From Nocardioides thalensis (GTDB lineage: Bacteria > Actinomycetota > Actinomycetes > Propionibacteriales > Nocardioidaceae): a stretch of DNA of 64,000 bases. The stretch lies in contig NZ_JACCFP010000001.1 in the NCBI RefSeq assembly GCF_013410655.1, forward strand, positions 4,363,501-4,427,500. Reading direction: 5' to 3'. The translations under genes were made by a program, and so were the position numbers. Shown here piece by piece: positions 8,760 to 16,586 of this stretch. Numbering within the stretch: position 1 is the first letter of the stretch; the number at the start of each line of letters is the position of its first letter. The notes under the pieces are model-generated. The model worked only from the letters and a program-made list of their open reading frames with translations, was not told where the DNA came from and did no database searches.

Positions 8760-10895
8760 TCAGGTGAGCACGACCAGCTGCTGGGTCGCCCGGGTCATGG
8801 CGACGTAGCGGTCGACGCCGCCCTCGATCCCCGCCCCGAGCGCGTCGGGCTCGACCAGGACGACCAGGTCGAACTCCAGGCCCTTGGCCAGCTCCGGCGT
8901 GAGCGACCGCACCCGGTCGGTCTCCCGGTAGGCCGGATCGCCGATCACGCAGGCCGTGCCCTCGAGGTGCTCGTCGAGCCACGCCGCCAGGATCGCGTCG
9001 CGCTCGGACACCGTCGCGTGCACGACGGGTACGCCGGTGCTGCGCACCGATGTCGGGACGTTGGCGTCGGGCAGCACCGCGCGGATGACCGGCTCCGCCT
9101 CGGTCATCACCTCGGCGGGCGTGCGGTAGTTGATGCTCAGCGACGCCATCGTGACGGCGTCGAGGCCGACCCGCGAGAGCCGCTCCTCCCAGCTCTCGAG
9201 GAAGCCGTGCCGGGCCTGCGCGCGGTCGCCCACGATCGTGAAGCTCCGCGACGGGCAGCGCGCCAGCAGCGCCTGCCACTCCGCGTCGGTGAGCTCCTGC
9301 GCCTCGTCGACGACGACGTGGGCGAACGGCCCGGCCAGCAGGTCCGGGTCGGCGGACGGCAGCGCGTCCTCGTCGACGAGCGCCGCACGGATCCCGTCCT
9401 GGCGGAGCTGGGCGAACATGCCCTCCTCGTCGTGACGGATGAGCTCGTCGACGACCTCCTCCATCCGAGCCTCCTCCGCGCGCTGCGCGGCCTCCCGCTG
9501 CCGCGCTCGGCGCGCAGCGTCGGGGTCGCCGAGCCGGAGACGAGCGGCGTCGAGCAGCGGGAGGTCGGAGATCGTCCACGCCCGAGGGTCGTCGCGCTGG
9601 AGGAGGCGTACCTCGTCGGGCGTGAGCCACGGCGCGCACATCCGCAGGTAGGCCGGAACGTCCCACAGGTCGCCGACGACGTCCTCCGGGTCGAGCACCG
9701 GCCAGGACCTGCCGAGCTCCTCCTCGATGCCGCGGTGCGCGAGCAACGCGCGCCGCAGCTGGTCCTCCGGCACGTCGTCCTCGTCCGCGAGCTTGTCGAC
9801 CAGGATGTCGACGAGCGCCTGTCGCACCTGCGCCCGCGCCTCGTTGTGCGGCGTGCCCGGGTCGGGAGCGCCGAACGCCTCGGCCCAGTCGGCCGTGCTG
9901 ACCCAGACGTCGGACCAGGGCGTCTCGACCTCCATGCCCTCCTTCGGCGGCTCCTCGTAGAGCCCGACCGCCGGCTCTATCGCGCCGACCATCGCGGCCG
10001 TTGCCTTCAGCCGGGCCACCTCGGGGTCCGGCTCCTCGCCGAGCTTGTCGCCGCCGGGCACGAGGTCGCGCAGCGTGCAGGTCTGCACGCCCTCCTCCCC
10101 GAGGCTCGGCAGGACGTCGGCGACGTACGAGAGGTAGGGCCGGCTGGGCCCGACGAACAGCACGCCGCCGCGGCGGTGCCCCAACCGCGGGTCGGCGTAG
10201 AGGAGGTACGCCGCCCGGTGCAGCGCGACCACGGTCTTGCCCGTGCCGGGGCCGCCGTCGACGACGAGCGCGCCGCGCGACCCGGCACGGATGATCGCGT
10301 CCTGGTCGGCCTGGATGGTGCCGAGCACGTCGCGCATCCGCTGCGACCGGCTGCTGCCGAGGCTGGCGATGAACGCCGACTGGTCGTCGAGCGCCGCGTG
10401 TCCCTCGAGGCCCTCGGGGGTGAAGACCTCGTCCCAGTAGTCCGTGACCCGGCCCTTGGTCCAGCGGTAGCGCCGCCGGCTCGCCAGCCCCTGCGGGTCG
10501 GCGTGCGTGGCGGCGAAGAACGGCTCTGCCGCGGGCGATCGCCAGTCGACGAGCAGGCGCCGCCCGTCCCGGTCCGTGAGGCCGAGGCGGCCGACGTACA
10601 CCGGCTGCGCGTCGGCGTCGGCCGGGACGACGCGACCCAGGCACAGGTCGAGGGTGTAGCGCCGCAGCGTGCGCAGGCGCGCGGTCAGCCGGTGCACCTC
10701 GAGGTCGCGGTCCATCGCGGCCTGTCCGGTGCCGCCGGCCCGCTTGCGCTCCGTGTCGAGCCTTTCGGTGAGCTCGGCGAGGGTCTCGTCGAGGCTGCGC
10801 TGGATGGCGGCGAAGTGCCGCTCGTCAGCGGCGATGAGGTCGGGGTCGGACTTGGCGTCGAGGTGGTCGGGCAGCGCGAACGCTGAGGTGCTCAC
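8760..10895 (-). CDS. helR: HelD/HelR-type RNA polymerase-associated helicase
   Basis: A 711-residue UvrD/Rep-like superfamily 1 protein. An N-terminal helical arm (about residues 10-70), typical of HelD, inserts into RNA polymerase. GGPGTGKT is the Walker A loop, HVVVDEAQEL the Walker B/DEAD-like motif, ITRATQQLVVLT-type motif VI ends the protein, and ELAKGLEFDLV is motif V. HelD removes stalled RNA polymerase, and the actinobacterial HelR group also displaces rifamycins. The RAE-like palindrome upstream favours HelR. Start GTG at 10893-10895; the open frame runs further, but the region before it holds the regulatory elements. Confidence 0.85.
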   Translation of the reverse strand: MSTSAFALPDHLDAKSDPDLIAADERHFAAIQRSLDETLAELTERLDTERKRAGGTGQAAMDRDLEVHRLTARLRTLRRYTLDLCLGRVVPADADAQPVYVGRLGLTDRDGRRLLVDWRSPAAEPFFAATHADPQGLASRRRYRWTKGRVTDYWDEVFTPEGLEGHAALDDQSAFIASLGSSRSQRMRDVLGTIQADQDAIIRAGSRGALVVDGGPGTGKTVVALHRAAYLLYADPRLGHRRGGVLFVGPSRPYLSYVADVLPSLGEEGVQTCTLRDLVPGGDKLGEEPDPEVARLKATAAMVGAIEPAVGLYEEPPKEGMEVETPWSDVWVSTADWAEAFGAPDPGTPHNEARAQVRQALVDILVDKLADEDDVPEDQLRRALLAHRGIEEELGRSWPVLDPEDVVGDLWDVPAYLRMCAPWLTPDEVRLLQRDDPRAWTISDLPLLDAARLRLGDPDAARRARQREAAQRAEEARMEEVVDELIRHDEEGMFAQLRQDGIRAALVDEDALPSADPDLLAGPFAHVVVDEAQELTDAEWQALLARCPSRSFTIVGDRAQARHGFLESWEERLSRVGLDAVTMASLSINYRTPAEVMTEAEPVIRAVLPDANVPTSVRSTGVPVVHATVSERDAILAAWLDEHLEGTACVIGDPAYRETDRVRSLTPELAKGLEFDLVVLVEPDALGAGIEGGVDRYVAMTRATQQLVVLT

Positions 10896-10964
10896 GAGGG
10901 CATCGGCTCCGGGTCGGTGGGCCGCGGCCGGTGGACCGCGGAGCGGGGATTCTGCCGCCCCGAT

Positions 10965-10985
10965 GGGGCCTTGCCGCAAGGCCCC
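10965..10985. promoter_or_regulatory. Rifamycin-associated element (RAE)-like palindrome
   Basis: GGGGCCTTGC at 10965-10974 and GCAAGGCCCC at 10976-10985 are perfect complements around one central base. From memory the RAE consensus is GGGGCTTGCRGCAAGGCCC; the minus strand here differs from it at one position. The element lies 70 bp before the helR start codon, as expected for rifamycin-inducible genes. Confidence 0.75.
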
Positions 10986-10999
10986 CTGTGCGCTATACC
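10971..10999 (+). promoter_or_regulatory. Sigma70-like promoter overlapping the RAE, facing right
   Basis: TTGCCG (10971-10976) and TATACC (10994-10999) are separated by exactly 17 bp on the plus strand. The -35 box lies inside the RAE palindrome. Transcription would start near 11006, directly before a hairpin with a T tract. On the minus strand the mirror TTGCGG has only a poor -10 (CAGAAT at 10954-10949, 19-bp spacing), so which direction the element really drives is unclear. Confidence 0.4.
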
Positions 11000-11007
11000 T
11001 TGGAAGT

Positions 11008-11035
11008 GGAGAGGCCGCCGGGCCTCTCCTTTCTT
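11008..11035 (+). terminator. Intrinsic terminator hairpin beside the RAE
   Basis: GGAGAGGCC (11008-11016) and GGCCTCTCC (11021-11029) form a perfect 9-bp stem with a GCCG loop, followed on the plus strand by TTTCTT. No plus-strand gene ends here, so it would end only a very short transcript from the RAE-linked promoter. Read leftward, it lies 16 bp after the ECF41 sigma stop but lacks a T tract on that side. Confidence 0.6.
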
Positions 11036-11051
11036 GTCTCTGCGCGTCGGA

Positions 11052-11960
11052 TCAGGCCTCGCCGCGGAGGAGCGCGGTGAGGTCGCCGACCGGGCCGAGG
11101 TGGCCGAGCTTGTCGGGGTTGATGACGTTGTGCAGCCGCGCGATCCGTCCGTCCTCGACGTCGATCGTCATCACGCCGAGGAGGGCGCCGTCCGCCCCGC
11201 GGGTGACCAGTGCGGGCTGGCCGTTGGCGACGGCGTGCTCGAGGAGCACGCCGAACCGCTCGCCGGCGCGCATCAGTCCGAGCAGGAACCGCGCGACGGC
11301 GGTCACACCGACCATCGGCTTCTGGATGGCCGGGGCGCGACCGCCGCCGTCGCCCACGAAGACCACGTCGTCGGCCAGGAGCCGCTCCAGGCCGGCCATG
11401 TCGCCGCCGGCGACCGCGGCGATGAACTGCGACGCGAGCCGAGCGCCCTGCTCGCGGGTGGCGTCGAACCGCGGGGTCCCGTCGCTGATGCGCTTCCTCG
11501 CGCGCGCGAAGATCTGCCGACAGTTGGCCTCGCTCTTCTCGACGACGGACGCGATCTCGTCGTACTCGTAGCCGATCACCTCGCGCAGCACGAAGACCGC
11601 GCGCTCCACCGGCGTCAGGGCCTCGAGCAGGACGAGGAACGCGGTCGACACGGTGTCATCGAGCTCGATCCGGTAGGCGGGGTCGAGGTCGTCGTCGTCC
11701 ACGATGGGCTCCGGCAGCCACGGCCCGACGTACTGCTCCCGGCGCACCCGTGCCGAGCGGAGCGTGTCGATGGCGAGCCGCGTCGTCACCGTCGTCGCGT
11801 AGGCCTCGAGGTTGTCGACGCCGTCCGGAGCGCTGCGGTGCAGCCGGAGGAACGCCTCCTGCACCACGTCCTCGGCCTCGACGACGCTGCCGAGCATCCG
11901 GTAGGCGATCGAGAACATCAGCGGCCGCAGCTGGTCGTGCGCCTCGGCGAGCGTCGTCAT
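11052..11960 (-). CDS. ECF41-family RNA polymerase sigma factor with SnoaL-like C-terminus
   Basis: A 302-residue sigma factor. Region 2 (residues about 5-72, with AEDVVQEAFLRLHR) and region 4 (about 107-160, with EIASVVEKSEANCRQIFARARKR) are followed by a SnoaL/NTF2-like domain (about 175-295). All three ECF41 signature motifs are present: WLPEP at 81-85 in the linker, DGGGR at 204-208 and NPDKL at 281-285. In this group the C-terminal domain replaces a separate anti-sigma factor. The divergent epimerase gene carries the cognate promoter, as is usual for the group. The ligand or signal is unknown. Confidence 0.95.
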   Translation of the reverse strand: MTTLAEAHDQLRPLMFSIAYRMLGSVVEAEDVVQEAFLRLHRSAPDGVDNLEAYATTVTTRLAIDTLRSARVRREQYVGPWLPEPIVDDDDLDPAYRIELDDTVSTAFLVLLEALTPVERAVFVLREVIGYEYDEIASVVEKSEANCRQIFARARKRISDGTPRFDATREQGARLASQFIAAVAGGDMAGLERLLADDVVFVGDGGGRAPAIQKPMVGVTAVARFLLGLMRAGERFGVLLEHAVANGQPALVTRGADGALLGVMTIDVEDGRIARLHNVINPDKLGHLGPVGDLTALLRGEA

Positions 11961-12014
11961 GGGACCAGCATGCCGTCCCGACGCAGGGGCCGGCTCGAGG
12001 TTTTTTCCGGGGAC

Positions 12015-12041
12015 TGTCACACGCAGGACGGCTGTCCCGTC
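12015..12041 (+). promoter_or_regulatory. ECF41-type promoter of the epimerase gene
   Basis: TGTCACA at 12015-12021, a 16-bp spacer and CGTC at 12038-12041 form an exact ECF41 promoter. It lies 46 bp before the ATG of the epimerase gene, next to the ECF41 sigma gene, the arrangement typical of this sigma group. Confidence 0.88.
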
Positions 12042-12086
12042 GAAGGGGCCAGCAACAACCCCCAACGACGTAGGAGGAGATGGATC

Positions 12087-13034
12087 ATGCGTATCTTCAT
12101 CGCCGGCGCGACCGGCGCCATGGGAACCCGGCTCGTCGGCCTGCTCACCGAGGCGGGCCACGACGTCTTCGGGTCCAGCCGCAACGACACCGGCCGCGCG
12201 GCCGTCGACGCCCTGGGCGCGACGGGCATCGTGATGGACCCGTTCGACGCGGCCAGCGTGGACGCGGCGGTCGCCGAGGCCAAGCCGGACGTGATCGTCC
12301 ACCAGCTCACGGCGCTCAGATCCATGAGCGGCAACCTGAAGAAGTGGGACCGGGACTTCGCGCTGACCAACCGGCTGCGGACCGAGAGCACCGACCACCT
12401 CCTCGCCGCGGCCCGGGCGCACGGCGTTCGCCGCTTCGTCGCCCAGAGCTATGGCGGGCACTGGACCAACCAGCGCACGGGCGGACCGGTCAAGACCGAG
12501 GCCGACCCGCTGATCGACGACCCCGGCAAGGAGGCGCGGCAATCGCTGGCCGCGATCAAGCACGTGGAGAGGGCGACGACCACGGCGCCGGGCATCGAGG
12601 GCATCGTGCTGCGCTACGGCAACTTCTACGGCCCCGGCAACACGATGTCCCGCACGGGCGAGATGGGCGAGGCCGTCCGGAAGGGCAAGTTCCCCGTCGT
12701 CGGCGGCGGCACCGGGGTCTGGTCGTGGCTCCACATCGACGACGGCGCGGCCGCGACGGTGGCCGCGATCGACCGGGCCGCGCCCGGGATCTACAACATC
12801 GTCGACGACGACCCGGCTCCGATGAGCGAGTGGCTGCCCTACCTGGCCGAGCAGCTGGACGGCAAGAAGCCGATGCGGCTGCCGGCATGGCTGGCGCGGC
12901 CGCTGATCGGCGAGTTCGGCCTGGCCCTGATGACCACCGTGCGCGGCTCGTCGAACGCCAAGGCGAAGCGTGAGCTCGGCTGGGCGCCGCACTGGTCCAG
13001 CTGGCGCGAGGGCTTCCGCTCCGGGATCGGCTGA
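12087..13034 (+). CDS. NAD-dependent epimerase/dehydratase family protein
   Basis: A 315-residue extended SDR. IFIAGATGAMGTRLVG gives the GxxGxxG cofactor loop, and LRYGNFYGPGN and WSWLHIDDGAAATVAAI are the substrate-domain motifs. The usual YxxxK active site is replaced at that place by SLAAIK, with Leu where Tyr should be, so it may not use the classic mechanism; many ECF41-linked epimerase-like proteins are of unknown function. The ATG at 12087 follows a strong TAGGAGGAG site. It is preceded by an exact ECF41 promoter. Confidence 0.88.
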   Translation: MRIFIAGATGAMGTRLVGLLTEAGHDVFGSSRNDTGRAAVDALGATGIVMDPFDAASVDAAVAEAKPDVIVHQLTALRSMSGNLKKWDRDFALTNRLRTESTDHLLAAARAHGVRRFVAQSYGGHWTNQRTGGPVKTEADPLIDDPGKEARQSLAAIKHVERATTTAPGIEGIVLRYGNFYGPGNTMSRTGEMGEAVRKGKFPVVGGGTGVWSWLHIDDGAAATVAAIDRAAPGIYNIVDDDPAPMSEWLPYLAEQLDGKKPMRLPAWLARPLIGEFGLALMTTVRGSSNAKAKRELGWAPHWSSWREGFRSGIG

Positions 13035-13036
13035 GG

Positions 13037-13798
13037 TCAGGAGGCGAGCGGCTTGAGCTTGGTCCAGCCGGTCCAGCCGCGCTCCTCGAGCAGCTCGAGG
13101 ATGCGCGGCGCGACCGGCACGGAGGCGAGGAACGCCTGGTCGAGCAGCGCCGCCAGGTCGTCGGACAACGCCTCCTCCTGCTCCCACGCCTCTGCGGGCA
13201 CCTCCTCGAGCTGACTGATCATGGTCTCGACCACACCGATCAGCCGCGGGTCGTCGGGCGCCCATCCCGACATGTCCGTGAAGGTCCGGTAGAGCTCGAG
13301 CGTGCGCGGGTCCTCGAGCTGCTGGGTCTTCATCTCCATGTAGAACGGCATCTCGTCCGGCAGCTGCGCGGCGATCAGGATCCACGCATCGCGCTCCGCC
13401 TCGACCACGACCTCCGGCACGCCGACCGCGCGCATCCGGTCGAGATAGGCAACGGCTTCCGGCGGCAGCGCGAGGCTGTCACCGGCCGCCAGCTGGGCGA
13501 TCCGCTCCCGGCTTCGTTGCCGCTCTCGGATCTCGGCGCGCAGGCGGCGGTCGATCTCCTCGACCGCCGCCGCGAACTCCTCGTCACTCGCCCCGAGCAG
13601 CTCCTGCACCCGCGAGAGCGGCACTCCGGCGTCGGCGAGCGTCCTGATCCGGATCAACGCGACGACGGCCGCTGCGTCGTACCGCCGGTAGCCCGAGTGG
13701 TCCCGCTCGGGCTCCGGCAGCAGGCCCTTCTGGTGGTAGAAGCGCACGGCCCGCGGCGTGACCCCGGCGTACGCCGCGAGCTGGCTGATCGTCAGCAT
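13037..13798 (-). CDS. MerR family regulator with extended C-terminal domain
   Basis: A 253-residue protein: N-terminal MerR winged helix (residues 1-70, with ISQLAAYAGVTPRAVRFYHQ and SGYRRYD), a coiled coil (about 85-115, rich in Glu and Arg), then a 130-residue helical domain with aromatic patches (DEMPFYMEMKTQQL), like the drug-binding domains of TipA-type regulators. The frame is open upstream, but MLTISQLA at 13798 is the normal start. It is the third gene of an apparent drrA-drrB-merR operon, so it probably controls the exporter in response to a drug-like ligand. Confidence 0.88.
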   Translation of the reverse strand: MLTISQLAAYAGVTPRAVRFYHQKGLLPEPERDHSGYRRYDAAAVVALIRIRTLADAGVPLSRVQELLGASDEEFAAAVEEIDRRLRAEIRERQRSRERIAQLAAGDSLALPPEAVAYLDRMRAVGVPEVVVEAERDAWILIAAQLPDEMPFYMEMKTQQLEDPRTLELYRTFTDMSGWAPDDPRLIGVVETMISQLEEVPAEAWEQEEALSDDLAALLDQAFLASVPVAPRILELLEERGWTGWTKLKPLAS

Positions 13799-13823
13799 GG
13801 CGACTCCATGAACGCAGCCTGCC

Positions 13824-14585
13824 TCAGTCGATCTTGCGGTGGTAGGCACGCATCGCGAAGAAGTAGGCGACCACCAGCAGGCCCCCGCACCAGGCCACGG
13901 CGAGCCAGGCGTCGTCGCCGACCGGCTGCTCGGCGTAGAGCGCGCGGATCGCGTTGACGATCGGCGTGACCGGCTGGTTCTCGGCGAACCACCGCACCGG
14001 GCCGGGCATCCCGTCGGTGGGGACGAACGCCGAGCTCAGGAACGGCAGGAAGATCAGCGGGGTGCCGAACCCGCTCACGGCGTCGGCCGACCTGGCCGCG
14101 AGGCCGGGGATCACCGCGAGCCACGTCATCATCAGCGTGAACAGGGCCAGCAGACCGGCGACTCCCAGCCAGGCCACGACGCCCGCGCCGCTGCGGAAGC
14201 CCATCAGCAGCGCGACGAGCACGACGATCACCAGCGCGACCAGGTTGGCGACCATCGAGGTGAGGACGTGGCCCCACAGCACCGAGGACCGTGCGATCGG
14301 CATCGACTGGAACCGCTCGAAGATGCCGCCGGAGACGTCCATGAACAGGCGGTACGCCGTGTAGGCAGTGCCGGAGGCGACGGTCATCAGCAGGATGCCG
14401 GGCAGCAGGTAGTTGACGTACTTCCCGTCGGCCCCGGTGTCGATCGAGGCGCCGAAGACGTAGACGAACAGCAGCATCATCGCGATCGGCGTCAGCGCCG
14501 TGGTGATGATCGTGTCGGGGCTGCGCAGGATGTGGGTCAGCGAGCGCCCGGTGAGGGCGACGGTGTTGCTGATGGCGGTGCTCAT
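13824..14585 (-). CDS. ABC-2 type transporter permease (DrrB-like)
   Basis: A 253-residue membrane protein with six hydrophobic segments and the ABC-2 family hallmark region GGIFERFQSMPIARSSVLWG in the cytoplasmic loop. It matches permeases of daunorubicin-type exporters (DrrB), which work as a pair with a DrrA ATPase to export hydrophobic compounds. Its ATG overlaps the ATPase stop as ATGA, so the two are coupled and almost certainly form one complex. The transported compound is unknown. Confidence 0.9.
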   Translation of the reverse strand: MSTAISNTVALTGRSLTHILRSPDTIITTALTPIAMMLLFVYVFGASIDTGADGKYVNYLLPGILLMTVASGTAYTAYRLFMDVSGGIFERFQSMPIARSSVLWGHVLTSMVANLVALVIVVLVALLMGFRSGAGVVAWLGVAGLLALFTLMMTWLAVIPGLAARSADAVSGFGTPLIFLPFLSSAFVPTDGMPGPVRWFAENQPVTPIVNAIRALYAEQPVGDDAWLAVAWCGGLLVVAYFFAMRAYHRKID

Positions 14586-15382
14586 CGGGACTCCTCCTTG
14601 GTGGTCGAGGAGGTCGCCCCGCGACCGTCACGAGACCCGGTGATGCTCAGGAAGATCTCCTCGAGGGTGGGCTGCTTCTCGACGTAGGTGACCTCGGCCG
14701 GCGGCAACAGGGCCTTCAGCTCGGCGAGGGTGCCGTCGGCGATGATCACGCCCTCGTGGAGGATCGCGATCCGGTCGGCGAGGTGCTCGGCCTCGTCGAG
14801 GTACTGGGTGGTGAGCAGCACGGTCGTGCCGCCCGCCGCGAGCTCCTTGACGGCGTCCCAGACCTCGATCCGGGCCTGCGGGTCGAGGCCGGTGGTCGGC
14901 TCGTCGAGGAAGATCACCGGCGGGTCGCCGATGAGGCTCATCGCGATGTCGAGCCGGCGCCGCATCCCCCCGGAGTACGTCGCGACGCGGCGACCACCCG
15001 CGTCGGTGAGGGAGAACCGCGCGAGCAGCCGGTCGGCGACCGCGCCCGGGTCGGGCAGCTGGCGGAGCCGGGCGATCAGCGCCAGGTTCTCCCGGCCGGT
15101 CAGGATCTCGTCGACCGCGGCGAACTGTCCGGTCAGGCTGATCGACGCCCGCACCTCCGCGGGCGCGGTCGCGACGTCGTGGCCGGCGACGGTGGCGCTG
15201 CCTCCGTCGCCCTTGAGGAGCGTGGAGAGGATCTTCACACACGTGGTCTTGCCGGCGCCGTTGGAGCCGAGCAGGGCGAAGATGCTGCCCGGCGCCACGT
15301 CGAGGTCGACGCCGCGCAGCACGTGGTTGTCGCCGTAGGACTTGGTGAGCCCGGCGACGCGGATGGCTGGTGTGGTGGTCAT
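14582..15382 (-). CDS. ABC transporter ATP-binding protein (DrrA-like)
   Basis: A 266-residue ATPase with Walker A GSNGAGKTT (about residues 38-46), signature YSGGMRRRLDIA, Walker B VIFLDEPTTGLDP and a switch His in TTVLLTTQYLDEAEHL, where Gln-Tyr follows TT in the manner of DrrA proteins. The C-terminal EVTYVEKQPTLEEIFLSITG is the regulatory tail of the DrrA group. It is the first gene of the operon with the permease and the MerR regulator. A TTGACG palindrome lies 18 bp before the ATG. Confidence 0.93.
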   Translation of the reverse strand: MTTTPAIRVAGLTKSYGDNHVLRGVDLDVAPGSIFALLGSNGAGKTTCVKILSTLLKGDGGSATVAGHDVATAPAEVRASISLTGQFAAVDEILTGRENLALIARLRQLPDPGAVADRLLARFSLTDAGGRRVATYSGGMRRRLDIAMSLIGDPPVIFLDEPTTGLDPQARIEVWDAVKELAAGGTTVLLTTQYLDEAEHLADRIAILHEGVIIADGTLAELKALLPPAEVTYVEKQPTLEEIFLSITGSRDGRGATSSTTKEESR

Positions 15383-15399
15383 GGGAAGACCTTGCGAGG

Positions 15400-15414
15400 T
15401 TGACGCAGCGTCAA
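15400..15414. promoter_or_regulatory. Candidate MerR operator before drrAB-merR
   Basis: TTGACG (15400-15405) and CGTCAA (15409-15414) form a perfect inverted repeat around CAG. On the minus strand a TTGACC box (15420-15415) directly precedes it and a weak CAAGGT follows about 20 bp later. MerR regulators bind such repeats inside promoters with over-long spacers. The MerR gene at the end of this operon is the natural candidate. Confidence 0.6.
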
Positions 15415-15484
15415 GGTCAAGCCCGATCTCCCAGGATTTCCGACCTCACGCGACGAACCCGGGTGACACGAGCTCGGGCGAGGG

Positions 15485-15511
15485 TGTCGGATGGAGGGGG
15501 CGCCGTTCGTG
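15485..15511 (+). promoter_or_regulatory. Possible ECF42-type promoter before YCII gene 1
   Basis: TGTCGG (15485-15490), 17 bp, then CGTG (15508-15511). ECF42 promoters, from memory, read TGTCGA with CG(A/T)C; this copy has one mismatch in each box. It lies 55 bp before a YCII/DGPF-type gene, the usual ECF42 target. Confidence 0.35.
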
Positions 15512-15565
15512 GCGAGGGTGAGCGGCGGTCAGCGGGACCGCCGGACCGACACGAGGAGCAATGCG

Positions 15566-15934
15566 ATGACGAGGTACCTGATGACCGTCCACGGCCCCGC
15601 GGAGCAGGGCGAGTTCGGCGGCTACGGCTCGCGGGAGGAGATGCTCGCGTCGTTCGCCGCCACCGGTGCGTTCAACGAGCGGCTCCAGGAGGAGGGCTAC
15701 TGGGTCTTCGCCGACGGCCTGGACGACGCGACGAAGGCCGCGGTGATCGACGGCCAGGGCGAGGCTCCCGTCGTGACCGACGGGCCGTACCTGGAGGCGA
15801 AGGAGTACATCGCCGGGTTCTGGGTGATCGACGTCCCGGACCGCGACACGGCGGTGCGGCTGGCCGGCGAGGCGTCGAAGGCCTGCCGGGGCAAGGTCGA
15901 GATCCGGCCGTTCAACACCGAGCTGCCGACCTGA
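15566..15934 (+). CDS. YCII (DGPF) family protein
   Basis: A 122-residue protein beginning RYLMTVHGPAEQ and carrying the family signature as DGPYLEAKEYIAGFWVIDV, followed by a helix (AVRLAGEASKAC) and a last strand VEIRPF. These small ferredoxin-like-fold proteins are typically encoded beside ECF42 sigma factors and may bind or transform small molecules; no reaction is established. The frame is open upstream, but the ATG at 15566 has GAGGAG at 5-10 bases before it. An ECF42-like promoter lies upstream. The sigma gene itself is 5 kb away. Confidence 0.85.
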   Translation: MTRYLMTVHGPAEQGEFGGYGSREEMLASFAATGAFNERLQEEGYWVFADGLDDATKAAVIDGQGEAPVVTDGPYLEAKEYIAGFWVIDVPDRDTAVRLAGEASKACRGKVEIRPFNTELPT

Positions 15935-15977
15935 CGGACCCGACCTGACAGAACCGGCCTGCCCGAGGGTCCGAGGG

Positions 15978-16460
15978 TCAGGCCGTGCCGACGCCCTTGA
16001 CGTAGCGGTGGCACGGCACGGCGATCGGGCCGTCGGGGCCGGGCGCGGCGTGCTCGAACGGCCCGTCGTCGCGCCAGCCCTGCCGTTCGTAGAACCGTCG
16101 CGCCCGCCTGTTGGCCGGGACCACCGCCAGCCAGGCCGTCGGGTGCCCGGCTTCGGCGACCCGCCGCTCGCCGGCGGCCAGCAGGGGCGCGGCGGTGCCG
16201 GTGCCGCGGTGCGCCGCGGCGACGTACACCTGGTCGATCTCGTCGCCCTCCACCATCACGAACCCGACGACCTCGCCGTCGGCGACGGCGACGATCGTGT
16301 CGGGCACGCGATCGACGGCGCGCCGGTCGAACGACTCCCGTGGGCGCGCGGCCACGAGCGCGTCGGGCACCTTGCCGTCGTGGGCGTCGTGCCAGCCGGC
16401 GTGCCAGATCTCGGCGACGACGGCGCTGTCGGCCGCGGTCGCCGGGCGGATGTCGACCAT
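15978..16460 (-). CDS. GNAT family N-acetyltransferase
   Basis: A 160-residue GNAT protein. DIRPATAADSAVVAEIW is strand 1 and helix 1, DEIDQVYVAAAHRGTGTAAP is motif A with the acetyl-CoA pyrophosphate loop (RGTGTA in place of the common RxxGxG/A), and AWLAVVPANRRARRFYERQGW is motif B. It transfers an acetyl group from acetyl-CoA to an unknown amine. It stands alone between the YCII gene and the GlxA-type regulator. Confidence 0.88.
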   Translation of the reverse strand: MVDIRPATAADSAVVAEIWHAGWHDAHDGKVPDALVAARPRESFDRRAVDRVPDTIVAVADGEVVGFVMVEGDEIDQVYVAAAHRGTGTAAPLLAAGERRVAEAGHPTAWLAVVPANRRARRFYERQGWRDDGPFEHAAPGPDGPIAVPCHRYVKGVGTA

Positions 16461-16586
16461 CGGCTCACCCTACGGTCACCGCGATCGCCCCGACGGCCGG
16501 TCGCGGCCGACCGGAGTCCGGAATCTTGGGGAACCCGTCATTCCTGACCTCTCGCGGAGGGACACCGGGCGGCCTAGCGTGGGGGA

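Noticed and set aside
15443-15469. TGTCACC-N16-GGTC on the minus strand before drrA, as a fourth ECF41 site
   Set aside because: Two mismatches, including one in the essential CGTC box; the nearby MerR palindrome explains the promoter better.
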